From positions 1 to 47,915 of the forward strand of contig JAGVJJ010000072.1 in assembly GCA_020051175.1 (NCBI GenBank): a DNA stretch of 47,915 bases. Direction: 5' to 3'. Below the pieces are notes generated by a model. The model was not told the DNA's origin and did not search any database. It was given only the letters and a program-made list of their open reading frames with translations. Positions within the stretch are counted from its first letter, which is position 1. Every line of letters starts with the position of its first letter. This document shows, in pieces, positions 25,347 to 33,577 of this stretch. This DNA comes from Bacteroidia bacterium. GTDB lineage: Bacteria; Bacteroidota; Bacteroidia; 2-12-FULL-35-15. A program made the translations under genes and the position numbers.

Positions 25347-26513
25347 TTATTTTTTGGAAATGAGATTATCTAACAGCGCGGTGGTTTGCTGCCAGTTAAA
25401 ATTGGACAATGCATATTTGTAGCCTTTTAAGGCAATTTGTTTTGCAAGGGTTTCGTCCTGCAACAACAGAACAATAGCATCGGCATATTGCTGAGGGGCA
25501 TCGGCTACCAGTATCTGCTCACCCGGCTTAGCTCCCAGGGCATTGTTCGCAAGCGTGGATGTAATGCATGGCAGCTGCATGGCCATGGCTTCCAGCAATT
25601 TGTTTTGCAAACCAATACTTATCTGCATAGGTGCTACCAGAAGTTTACATTTCGCAAAATTATCGCGTATATCGTCTACCCAGCCGCTGATTTCAACCTT
25701 GTCGGAATGCAGCGCCAACACCCGTTTGTGCGGGGATGCGCCTGAAATCAATAGCCGTGTGCCCGGCAGCTTTTTCCATACCAGCGGCATTATTTTGTTT
25801 ACAAGGTATTCCACACTTTCTATATTGGGCTGGTAGTTCATGTTGCCGTTAAACAGCAGCTCAAATTCTTTTTTACGTTGAACAGGAATAAAAAAGTCGG
25901 TATCCACACCATTGGGAACTACCTTTATTTGTGCTCTTTCCGGGTGCTGGATCAGGTTTTTATCCTGCTCTGAAATGATAATTTTATTGTTAAAGTAGCC
26001 GAACACTTTGCGCTCATATTTCAGCAGTCGTTTAAACTCCAGCCACAGCAGGGGCTTCATGTAAAACGGTTCAGTGTTTTTTCTGCGTTCCATGCCCTTG
26101 GAAAACACATCCATGTAATCCAGTGTTTTAGGGATGTTGGGATACCCCTTCACATATTCGGCAGTACGTATGAGCTGACAATAGATATGGTCTGGCTGGT
26201 GCTTCTGAATAAGCTCATCAATCTTTTTTTGTGCTTCAGCAAAGTAGAAATAGCCTACCTGGAAAGGCAAACCGTTAAACAGCGCTTTTACAAGGTTAAA
26301 GAAGACAGTTATTTTTGAGAACTTGAGAATTTTGATGGCCCTGCAATATTTTTTGAGTTCGGCCTGTGCATCCGGATCCAGTATGGAATCATTCAATGCA
26401 AACAGGATAATCTGGTGTTTCTTCGAAAGCTGTTTGATCTGGTTGAACGCACGTAATTTATCACCTTTGTCGAGGGGGTAGGGGACACGCGATACAATTA
26501 CAAGCAGCTTCAT
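25347..26513 (-). CDS. GT4-type glycosyltransferase
   Basis: A 388-residue family GT4 (GT-B fold) enzyme. The opening MKLLVIVSRVPYPLDKGDKL matches sugar transferases of the TIGR03087-like group used in surface polysaccharide or exopolysaccharide assembly. The C-terminal donor-binding half has FNGNMNYQPN and the GT4 region KLLVAPMQISIGLQNKLLEAMAMQLPCITS with a Glu-X7-like pattern (ending in LLEAMA). It lies 13 nt before the TrpG gene and 28 nt after the next glycosyltransferase. Donor and acceptor sugars are unknown. Confidence 0.88.
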   Translation of the reverse strand: MKLLVIVSRVPYPLDKGDKLRAFNQIKQLSKKHQIILFALNDSILDPDAQAELKKYCRAIKILKFSKITVFFNLVKALFNGLPFQVGYFYFAEAQKKIDELIQKHQPDHIYCQLIRTAEYVKGYPNIPKTLDYMDVFSKGMERRKNTEPFYMKPLLWLEFKRLLKYERKVFGYFNNKIIISEQDKNLIQHPERAQIKVVPNGVDTDFFIPVQRKKEFELLFNGNMNYQPNIESVEYLVNKIMPLVWKKLPGTRLLISGASPHKRVLALHSDKVEISGWVDDIRDNFAKCKLLVAPMQISIGLQNKLLEAMAMQLPCITSTLANNALGAKPGEQILVADAPQQYADAIVLLLQDETLAKQIALKGYKYALSNFNWQQTTALLDNLISKK

Positions 26514-26541
26514 AGTTACGGATAAACGAATGTGTACGAAT

Positions 26542-27825
26542 TTACGAATAATGTACCCTTGGAAGTAATTGTTGGTAAAACTTTACCAATGCTTTGCAAA
26601 TAGCTTCATTGTTGTAATGCTTTTCGGCCATTATGCGGGCATTTTCACCAATAGTGGCATACAGCTGCTTATCGGTAATGCACTGGCTGATGGCTTCTGC
26701 AAAAGCATCAGCGCTGTTGACTACAATAAAGTCTTTGTTATTCACGCCCTCCACGCCTTCGGCACCTATCCTGGTTGTAACAATGGTTTTGCCCAGCGCC
26801 ATGCCTTCAATCAGCTTTACACGCATCCCTCCGCCCGACAGCAGGGGTACAATCATAAGGCCTTTGGATAGAATGAATTCCTGTGCGTTGTCAACTTCTC
26901 CAACCAGGATTACATTGGGAGAGCTGTATTGCCGCCATTGTTCCTCCTGCATGTTCCGCCCGGCAAGAAATAGTTTCAGTTCAGGATGCTTGGCACTTAC
27001 TTTGGGCCACACCTTGCTTAAAAACCACTGAAGCCCTTCAATATTGGGCTGCCAGTCCATAGCACCGATATGGAATACAGAAGGGTATTCTTCAATATCA
27101 TTATTATCCAAACCCCTTGTGCGCGTGCCAGTCTGTCCAAAGGACCCCTTCGGGGAGCTCTGTCGAAGACCCGGGGCCGCTTCGCCTATGCTTATTCCAA
27201 AAGGAATCGTTACCATTGGCTTTCCAAATCCATTCTTTCTGAACCATTCCGCATCCGTTTGTGTGATTGGGGCTATGGCATCAAAATACTCAAGGCTTTT
27301 TAGCTCATACTTTTTCAGGCGCCTTGCAAGCAGGTCTAAATAAGCCTTTTTTAAGGAGTTTTTACACTGCTTTGCTTCCTGTTCCCATATCTGGTGTTCA
27401 ATATTGTGTGCCCGCAATACAACGTTTGCTTTAGAATGCTTCCGGATGGTAGCTGCATACATGCTTACATAAAGGCTTTCGAGCTGTACAATATCAAATT
27501 GCTCCGTTTGCAGCACTTCAATGAGCTTTTGTTCAAACGCAGCAGAATAAAAGCGGCTGATGTTATAGGAGGCACCAGAGAACAGGTTCAGGAATGCATC
27601 CACGGCTTTTACTTCCGTATCAACAAAAACAGCTTCAATAGAGGTAGCGGCCCTGTAGTCAGCAGGCAATTGCTCAATTTGAGTAAAGTGCTTTTTGGTA
27701 TTGATCGCCAGTACTTTTACAGTATGCCCTTCCCGGATAAGGCCCTGTGTAAGGTTGTTCATGGCCATGCACCCTCCGTCTTTAGGCGGAAAAGGAACTT
27801 TATGACAGAGTTGTAAAATGTGCAT
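26542..27825 (-). CDS. GT4-type glycosyltransferase with repeat-encoded insert
   Basis: A 427-residue GT-B enzyme. The N-terminal half starts MHILQLCHKVPFPPKDGGC; the C-terminal half has FHIGAMDWQPNIEGL and the donor-site region IVPLLSGGGMRVKLIEGMALG, the E-X7-E-like GT4 motif. Between the halves, residues 216-238 (AAPGLRQSSPKGSFGQTGTR) are unlike the rest: the DNA there (27112-27180) is a copy of the dispersed GTCTTCGACA-type repeat read in frame, adding a Gly/Ser/Pro-rich loop. The fold should tolerate it since it falls at the interdomain linker. It starts 11 nt after the LptF/G gene. Confidence 0.88.
   Translation of the reverse strand: MHILQLCHKVPFPPKDGGCMAMNNLTQGLIREGHTVKVLAINTKKHFTQIEQLPADYRAATSIEAVFVDTEVKAVDAFLNLFSGASYNISRFYSAAFEQKLIEVLQTEQFDIVQLESLYVSMYAATIRKHSKANVVLRAHNIEHQIWEQEAKQCKNSLKKAYLDLLARRLKKYELKSLEYFDAIAPITQTDAEWFRKNGFGKPMVTIPFGISIGEAAPGLRQSSPKGSFGQTGTRTRGLDNNDIEEYPSVFHIGAMDWQPNIEGLQWFLSKVWPKVSAKHPELKLFLAGRNMQEEQWRQYSSPNVILVGEVDNAQEFILSKGLMIVPLLSGGGMRVKLIEGMALGKTIVTTRIGAEGVEGVNNKDFIVVNSADAFAEAISQCITDKQLYATIGENARIMAEKHYNNEAICKALVKFYQQLLPRVHYS
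27112..27180 (-). repeat. Dispersed repeat inserted in frame in glycosyltransferase
   Basis: On the minus strand it reads GGTCTTCGACAGAGCTC, then CCCGAAGGGG and TCCTTTGGACAGACTGGC ACGCGC. The outer parts match the 15225-15335 repeat (GTCTTCGACAAGCTCAGACTGACAGCGCGC in two pieces) with an additional inner segment of about 19 nt. Confidence 0.65.
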
Positions 27826-27836
27826 CAGGCTATAAA

Positions 27837-29267
27837 CTACTGCTGTCTTGATTTACGTGTAAAGAGTCGTTTTATCGGCTCAATGTAAGCATTGGCATCA
27901 AACAGGCTGCTGTCGGAAGTAGCCTTGAACGTCAGGAAAACCCCTATTGGGAACAATATGGCCGTAGCCAGCCACATTCCCTGGTACACAGGTATTTCGC
28001 CTTCTTTTGCCAGCTTTTCACCGGTAATGGACAGGATATGAAAAATGATAAAAAACACCACCGATATTACCACCGGCATACCCAGGCCGCCTTTGCGGAT
28101 AATGGAGCCCAGCGGTGCGCCTATAAAAAACAAAACGATACAAGCAATGGAAAGTGTGAATTTACGGTGCCACTCAATCTCGTATTTGAGCATGGAATAT
28201 TCGTCTGCATCGCATTCATTCAAAACCGATTCCGAGTAAGCTTTTGCACTGCGTGCCGTATTGGCAGCATTTTCAATGATGGCCAGCTGCTGCGCCTTCG
28301 AAAACTTTGCGAATGAAATGGTATCCGGTACGCTCTTAGGAGCAGTATCCTGTCCGGCAATAAAAGCAGCTGTTCTCGAGTAGTAGCTCATTTTCATCTG
28401 CTTGTTGAAATTGTTCAAACGGTCTGTATTCTTCTGCTCCAGTGAATCTACCGCATCGTTGAGCTGGGAAAGGTCCAGCATCTGGTAGTTGTTTTTAAAA
28501 AGGTCCTCATTGGTACGCGACATTTTAAATTCCGATAAATCGAAATTAATTACCCTTTCTTCAAACTTGTCCCTGACTAGCGGGCGTGTTTGTATGTCTT
28601 TAGGGGTGTCGTTGATTTCTTTATAGCTCACACCATCTTTCAGGTTCACTACCAGGAACATTTTATCCGGGGTTTCCTTCATGGTGCCACTTTTTGCTGC
28701 CAGCACTATGTTGTTGCCCTGCATGGCCCGGTGGTCGTAAATAAGTATATTTCTCAGGGTATCGCCCTCCCTGTCCTTTTTACCAATGCGTATGCTAAAA
28801 CCGTCCAGGCTGTTGTTAAAAATTCCCTCTTTAAACAGCAGTGCCGGTTTCGACTGGCGAACATCGTACAAAAGGGCTCCTGCCTTTAGGTTGGTGTATG
28901 GTAAAATATTGTTCGAAAAATAAAAAGCCGCAAGTGCAATACAAAAAGTAGTTACAATAAGGGGTGTCATTATTTTCTGAAGGGATAGCCCGGAACTTTT
29001 CATGGCAGTAAGTTCAAAATGTTCCCCCAGGTTACCAAATGTCATCAAAGAGGAAAGCAATATAGCCAGGGGAAGCGCCATGGGGATGGTGGTAAGCGAG
29101 AAATAGAAAAACAGTTCTGATAATATACCTGCACCCAATCCCTTGCCTACAAAATCATCAATGTACTTGAAAATGAACATCATAAAAAAGACGAACATGG
29201 CAATGAAAAAAGTCATTACAAATGGGCCTACGTATGATTTCAGGATAAATTTATACAGCGTTTTCAT
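27837..29267 (-). CDS. LptF/LptG family permease (YjgP/YjgQ)
   Basis: A 476-residue inner-membrane permease of the lipopolysaccharide transport ABC exporter (LptB2FG). There are three N-terminal TM helices (about 13-125), a large periplasmic beta-jellyroll domain (about 130-360) and three C-terminal TM helices ending near residue 450. The opening TLYKFILKSYVGPFVMTF and KHLELTAMKSSG-like segment FELTAMKSSGLS (coupling helix) are typical. Since Bacteroidota carry diverged LptF and LptG paralogs, I do not choose between them. It is the first gene of the operon with two glycosyltransferases, which fits a role in LPS export. TATATTTG on the minus strand at 29282-29275 is an exact -7 match, only 8 nt before the ATG, which would imply an almost leaderless mRNA. 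Confidence 0.88.
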   Translation of the reverse strand: MKTLYKFILKSYVGPFVMTFFIAMFVFFMMFIFKYIDDFVGKGLGAGILSELFFYFSLTTIPMALPLAILLSSLMTFGNLGEHFELTAMKSSGLSLQKIMTPLIVTTFCIALAAFYFSNNILPYTNLKAGALLYDVRQSKPALLFKEGIFNNSLDGFSIRIGKKDREGDTLRNILIYDHRAMQGNNIVLAAKSGTMKETPDKMFLVVNLKDGVSYKEINDTPKDIQTRPLVRDKFEERVINFDLSEFKMSRTNEDLFKNNYQMLDLSQLNDAVDSLEQKNTDRLNNFNKQMKMSYYSRTAAFIAGQDTAPKSVPDTISFAKFSKAQQLAIIENAANTARSAKAYSESVLNECDADEYSMLKYEIEWHRKFTLSIACIVLFFIGAPLGSIIRKGGLGMPVVISVVFFIIFHILSITGEKLAKEGEIPVYQGMWLATAILFPIGVFLTFKATSDSSLFDANAYIEPIKRLFTRKSRQQ

Positions 29268-29274
29268 TCGCTTG

Positions 29275-29282
29275 CAAATATA
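29275..29282 (-). promoter_or_regulatory. Putative -7 element for lptF/G operon
   Basis: Minus strand TATATTTG, an exact TAnnTTTG match, 8 nt before the start at 29267. The very short leader would be unusual, so it may be a chance match or indicate a later start. Confidence 0.3.
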
Positions 29283-29302
29283 GCAATAACTATGCTATTA
29301 AA

Positions 29303-29310
29303 TACGTTTG
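29303..29310 (+). promoter_or_regulatory. Putative -7 element for HTH gene
   Basis: TACGTTTG, an exact TAnnTTTG match in the divergent spacer, 95 nt before the preferred ATG at 29405. No -33 box at normal spacing was seen. Confidence 0.3.
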
Positions 29311-29404
29311 GGAGTTATACATCCTACCGGGATTGATTATCGAAAAGAGGATAGCAACAATGAAGAATTATACTTATATTAGCAAAACAAATTTTGATAC
29401 GAAC

Positions 29405-29782
29405 ATGCAATTAAAGGAGAAGTTACTGCAGGTGCTGGAAATGAAGAATTATACCTATGCCGATTTGGCTGCACATCTTTCTATTTCTGAAGATGAGCTG
29501 GATACTGCAATAGAGAATAATACAATTGAAATACGGACGCTGGAGTTAATTTCAAAAGAGCTCAGGATCCCACTTTACAGCTTTTTTCGCGAAAATTTTG
29601 AAGGCTTCGACTTTGAAAAAGAGCCATATTATAATGTAAGCATCTGGGACAAGGAAGAAGAACCTAAATCCATTCCTGATATCAAGGCAATGAAAAGAGA
29701 AATTGAAGCCTTAAGAGCCGATCTGCAAAAGAAGGAAAACCAGATTCATGAGCTGGAGGAAAAACTGAACAAAAACAAATAG
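29405..29782 (+). CDS. XRE-like HTH protein with C-terminal coiled coil
   Basis: An HTH domain (MQLKEKLLQVLEMKNYTYADLAAHLSISEDELD) followed by a linker and a C-terminal coiled coil (about residues 95-125, IEALRADLQKKENQIHELEE) that could dimerise. Similar small regulators with a coiled-coil tail are frequent in Bacteroidota. Longer readings start at TTG 29333 or ATG 29360, but the HTH fold begins at ATG 29405, and the segment between holds a promoter-like TATATTAG. An 18-nt segment, ATGAAGAATTATACTTAT, occurs at 29360 and again (17 of 18) at 29441. It is divergent from lptF/G. Confidence 0.65.
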   Translation: MQLKEKLLQVLEMKNYTYADLAAHLSISEDELDTAIENNTIEIRTLELISKELRIPLYSFFRENFEGFDFEKEPYYNVSIWDKEEEPKSIPDIKAMKREIEALRADLQKKENQIHELEEKLNKNK

Positions 29783-29847
29783 TAAGTCCTTTTCTTTCGG
29801 CTGCTTATATCCTCTTTTTACGTTTTTATTAATTTCTGCAATTATAC

Positions 29848-32256
29848 ATGACAAACGAGGAAAAGATCCATCTGATAGGGCAGAAGGTCCTTCTGCTTTC
29901 CAATAACCTGGATAAATACAAATCCGAGCTGCAGCTTTTACAGCAGCAATTGGATACCCTTAAACAGCAGTCCTCCGCCAATCCCGTATATAAGGAAACC
30001 AAACCGGTTGAAGTAGTTGATACCAAGGTAGTTATAAGTCAATTGCCGCCTGTTGAAGAACCGCTTTTAAAAACAGCACCGTCCATCCAGGAACCCAAAG
30101 CAACGAACTCCAATTTTGAAGAGTTTATTGGTGGCCGGTTAATCACCATTATTGGTATTGTGATCTTAGTTATCGGGTTGGGCATAGGTGTAAAATATGC
30201 CATCGACAAGGATATGCTTGGTCCGCTGGCGCGTATTGTGCTGGCTTATGTTGCGGGTGGCATTTTGCTCGGCTTTGCATTGAAATTAAAGGAAAAATAC
30301 AAGGCTTTCAGCGCTGTTCTGTTAAGCGGTGGTATGGCTTCCCTGTATTTCACCACTTTTGTAGCTTACAGCATTTATCACATGTTTCCACAGACGGCCG
30401 CATTTGGGATAATGGTGGTTTTTACCGCCTTTACTGTTTTTGCCGCAACAGTTTATGAGCTGGAAATTATTGGTATTATAGGACTTGTTGGTGCATATGC
30501 CGTACCGCTGCTGCTGAGCGATGGTTCCGGTAAAATTGCCGTTATGTTTACTTATGTTGCCATAATCAATACCGGATTACTCATTTTATCGTTTAAAAAG
30601 CTTTGGAGAGTACTTAACTACTTTGCTTTTGGTTTTACATGGATTATTGTAATTGCCTGGTTTTTAGGTAAATATAACTACAATGAACATTTTTTGCTGG
30701 CAATGGGCTTTTCCTTTTTGTTTTTTATCATTTTTTACAGCAGTACCATTGCCTACAAAGTGCTTAAGTATGAGCCACTTACTGCAGGTGATGTTATTAC
30801 TGTCCTTATAAACAGTTTTGTCTTTTTTAGTGTAGGGTATGCTGCGATGAACAATGAGGATTATGGTGATTTTACAGGGCTTTTTTCACTTATAAATGCA
30901 CTCATCCACCTTGTTTTTGCCTTTATGGTATTAAACCGGAACAAACAATCCGAAAACCGTATCCTCGATCGCAAGATTTTTTATCTGCTCATGGCAATGG
31001 TGCTCACATTTTTTACCATTGCCATACCGGTACAGCTCAATGGCAACTGGGTTACCCTGCTTTGGGCAACGGAAGCCATTGTTTTGTTTACTGTTGCAAA
31101 AAGTAAAAATATCCGCTTTTATGAAGGGTTGGCTTACATCATGTCCCTGATAGCAATAGTCAGCCTTGTACAGGACTGGATGTATACATATCCGCATTAT
31201 TTACTGCCGGTTGAACGCACCGCGTTCTTTAACATGGATTTATTCACTTCATTGTTTGTAGCGGGTTCACTGGGCGGTATGTATTATTTGCAAAACAAAA
31301 ATACCAGGGATAACGAATTGCAGGAAAAGAAAACAGCTTTTTCAGCACTTATGGAATACTTAGTCCCGGTGGCATTGCTCATGATATCCTACATGGCTTT
31401 TTCCAATGAAATAAGTGCGTTTTTTGATGTTCAGGAAAGTAAATCAGTGATGAACGTGCCGGCAGTTTCGGCCTGGGCCGAACCCAATGCTACCGAACAA
31501 ATAAGTGATGGCAGCTGGATAAAACTAAAACACGTGTGTCTGCACCTCTACAACCTGTTGTTTGTTTCTGCTCTGAGCTTGTTTGCAATCAGGAAATGGA
31601 ACAATAAACTTTTGTTTTGGACCACCTTTTCATTGAACATGCTGGTTATTGTGTTTTTTATATTCTCAGGTCTTCATCAGTTACGTTCATTGCGCAACAT
31701 ATACCTGGATGCACCATATTTGCTGTATTTCAGCTATTCCGAAATGTTGATCTACATACGTTACATTGCTTTTGCATTGTTCGGGCTGCTGTTGTACCTG
31801 GTGCATGCAATGCTGAAGAAAGACAGTACCAATAGCAGTATATCAAAAATTTATTCCGGTGGAATGATTCATGTATTTGTACTTATCCTGCTTAGTGTTG
31901 AGCTTATACACCTCAACATTCTGCAACATTATGATGGTGCTGAATCTGTTTACATTGGCACATCAGCAGTATACAGGATTGGGCTTACTTCTCTTTGGGG
32001 TATTTATGCATTTGTTCTGTTTGCCTATGGCATTATCAGGCGCAAACAGGTGGTACGCATTACAGCCATTTCTATTGTTGGGCTTGCAGTCCTGAAGCTG
32101 CTTCTTGCTGATACTATGGGCATGTCAACGGGCTATAAGGTAATCGCCTACATACTGCTGGGGGTTATACTCCTCGTGGTTGCCTTTTTATACCAGAAAT
32201 TTAAAAAAGTACTTTTCAGCGATGAAGAAGATGAGAAACAGGAACAATCGGTTTAG
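29848..32256 (+). CDS. DUF2339 polytopic membrane protein
   Basis: An 802-residue inner-membrane protein. A short N-terminal coiled coil (about 10-45) and a Pro/Thr-rich linker precede the GGRLITIIGIVILVIGLGIGVKYA segment (about 95-120) that marks the DUF2339 family, then about 20 or more hydrophobic helices to the end. No function is established for the family, and no transporter motif was recognised. It overlaps the next gene (DUF3999) by 35 nt, a pairing known from other bacteria, which suggests they form one membrane complex. Confidence 0.88.
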   Translation: MTNEEKIHLIGQKVLLLSNNLDKYKSELQLLQQQLDTLKQQSSANPVYKETKPVEVVDTKVVISQLPPVEEPLLKTAPSIQEPKATNSNFEEFIGGRLITIIGIVILVIGLGIGVKYAIDKDMLGPLARIVLAYVAGGILLGFALKLKEKYKAFSAVLLSGGMASLYFTTFVAYSIYHMFPQTAAFGIMVVFTAFTVFAATVYELEIIGIIGLVGAYAVPLLLSDGSGKIAVMFTYVAIINTGLLILSFKKLWRVLNYFAFGFTWIIVIAWFLGKYNYNEHFLLAMGFSFLFFIIFYSSTIAYKVLKYEPLTAGDVITVLINSFVFFSVGYAAMNNEDYGDFTGLFSLINALIHLVFAFMVLNRNKQSENRILDRKIFYLLMAMVLTFFTIAIPVQLNGNWVTLLWATEAIVLFTVAKSKNIRFYEGLAYIMSLIAIVSLVQDWMYTYPHYLLPVERTAFFNMDLFTSLFVAGSLGGMYYLQNKNTRDNELQEKKTAFSALMEYLVPVALLMISYMAFSNEISAFFDVQESKSVMNVPAVSAWAEPNATEQISDGSWIKLKHVCLHLYNLLFVSALSLFAIRKWNNKLLFWTTFSLNMLVIVFFIFSGLHQLRSLRNIYLDAPYLLYFSYSEMLIYIRYIAFALFGLLLYLVHAMLKKDSTNSSISKIYSGGMIHVFVLILLSVELIHLNILQHYDGAESVYIGTSAVYRIGLTSLWGIYAFVLFAYGIIRRKQVVRITAISIVGLAVLKLLLADTMGMSTGYKVIAYILLGVILLVVAFLYQKFKKVLFSDEEDEKQEQSV

Positions 32257-33322
32257 GCTGTTTTTATTGTGTTTTTTAACGCCTTTTGTGGTATATGCCC
32301 AGGTAAAGGGGTATTCCTGCCAAAGAAAAATAAACAAGCCTGTAAAAGCAGGTTTTTATTCTGTCAGACTTTCTCCTGAACTCATGTCTCAGCTGAAAAG
32401 CGGCTGGAACGATATCCGTATCCTTGATTTTGCCAATGCTGACACATTGGAAGTACCCTACCTGTGGGAAACTACAGCCAGCGAATACCAGCAAAAAATA
32501 ATCCCGTTTGAGCTTATCAATGCAACCTACGATGCCAGCTATTCCTATCTCACACTTAAAGTGGATGATGAAAAAATTATCAATCACATCAGCCTTGATA
32601 TTACTGACCCTGATTTTGATAAGTGGGTGAGGGTAGAGGGTAGCAACGATAACAAAGCATGGTTTACTATCTGTGAACGTTTACGCATTGTACGTTTTCA
32701 AAATACCAATGAGCATTTTGAATATACCTCACTTGATTTTCCCAATGCTCAATATGCTTATTTCAGACTGAAGTTCGACAATACATCCAGTCCTAAACTA
32801 AACATATCAAAAGTACTCGCATTCGAAACGGAAAGAAAGGACAACAGGACATTTGATGAACTGAAAGTAAGCAGCTGGAAACAAACCGAAAATAAAAAAG
32901 AAAAACAATCAGAAATAATTGTTGAATTGCCGGTAGCATACCGGATCAGCCATATTGATGTTAAAAGTGCGGGCAATAAAGATTTTTACCGTAAGGTGAA
33001 TGTCTATAGGTCCGCCACTGTACATACCACAACTGGTGATAAGGAAGTATGGTATATGTTAAATACAGGAGTTTTTTCTTCGGCAGGCAATACTCAAATC
33101 AGCTGTCTGGATGCGCAAACTAAAAAGTTGAAAATAGAAATCCTGAACAACGATGATCAGCCAATAGAAATAAAAGAAGTAAAGGCATTTGCTGAGCAGC
33201 TGAAGCTGGTTGCAGAGCTCCCGGTTTCTGACAACCTGTATTTATTGTATAATAAGGCAAACGACAATGCTCCGGTTTACGATCTGGTACATTTTAAAGA
33301 AAAAAAATACCTGCCATTGTAA
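32222..33322 (+). CDS. DUF3999-like protein, frameshifted near C terminus
   Basis: Residues 1-21 (MKKMRNRNNRFRLFLLCFLTPFVVYAQ) form a signal peptide and precede beta-rich, discoidin-like domains (HISLDITDPDFDKWVRVEGS, and IVELPVAYRISHIDVKSAG). This layout and the DUF2339 neighbour identify the DUF3999 family. The frame stops at 33320 just after GAAAAAAAATAC (A run 33300-33307). The -1 frame continues without a stop to 33481 and encodes the missing membrane anchor, so one extra A (or a -1 slip) would restore a protein of about 420 residues. I chose ATG 32222 because the signal peptide begins there. Confidence 0.8.
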   Translation: MKKMRNRNNRFRLFLLCFLTPFVVYAQVKGYSCQRKINKPVKAGFYSVRLSPELMSQLKSGWNDIRILDFANADTLEVPYLWETTASEYQQKIIPFELINATYDASYSYLTLKVDDEKIINHISLDITDPDFDKWVRVEGSNDNKAWFTICERLRIVRFQNTNEHFEYTSLDFPNAQYAYFRLKFDNTSSPKLNISKVLAFETERKDNRTFDELKVSSWKQTENKKEKQSEIIVELPVAYRISHIDVKSAGNKDFYRKVNVYRSATVHTTTGDKEVWYMLNTGVFSSAGNTQISCLDAQTKKLKIEILNNDDQPIEIKEVKAFAEQLKLVAELPVSDNLYLLYNKANDNAPVYDLVHFKEKKYLPL

Positions 33323-33483
33323 CTGAAATCGCTTGTGGGCCTGAACAGGCATTTACACCTCTGCTGGAGGCCAAATCCCCGCTTGTCAGCAGTAAGAGCT
33401 GGCTATGGGCTGCAATGGGTGGCATTATGGTGGTGATTGCATTCTTCTCCTTCAGGTTGCTGAAAAAGCAGAGTTCTGACTAA
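33308..33483 (+). other. Out-of-frame C-terminal tail of DUF3999 gene
   Basis: In the -1 frame after the A8 run the sequence reads I-P-A-I-V-T-E-I-A-C-G, then LEAKSPLVSSKSWLWAAMGG and IMVVIAFFSFRLLKKQSSD, ending at TAA 33481-33483. It is a single TM helix with a short basic tail, as expected for the end of a DUF3999 protein. It has no plausible start of its own, so it is the continuation of the upstream gene. Confidence 0.85.
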
Positions 33484-33509
33484 TTTTCACTGTTTTACTC
33501 TATAAAAAA

Positions 33510-33558
33510 AGCCACAGATTCACAGATTTTTATGCCCCAAATCTGTGAATCTGTGGCT
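33510..33558. terminator. Perfect 20-bp palindrome between converging genes
   Basis: Arms 33510-33529 (AGCCACAGATTCACAGATTT) and 33539-33558 are perfectly complementary, with a 9-nt loop. On the minus strand the stem is followed by TTTTTTT (plus strand A run 33504-33510), so it can terminate the metalloprotease gene, 20 nt past its stop; it can also act on the DUF3999 transcript. Strings of this CACAGATT type recur widely between genes in Bacteroidota and may be a dispersed repeat that doubles as a terminator. Confidence 0.85.
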
Positions 33559-33577
33559 ACTAAATAACCCCTTTTAC

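Noticed and set aside
33308..33483. Independent small membrane protein gene
   Set aside because: It has no start codon in a suitable place and continues the DUF3999 frame; better read as the tail of the frameshifted gene.
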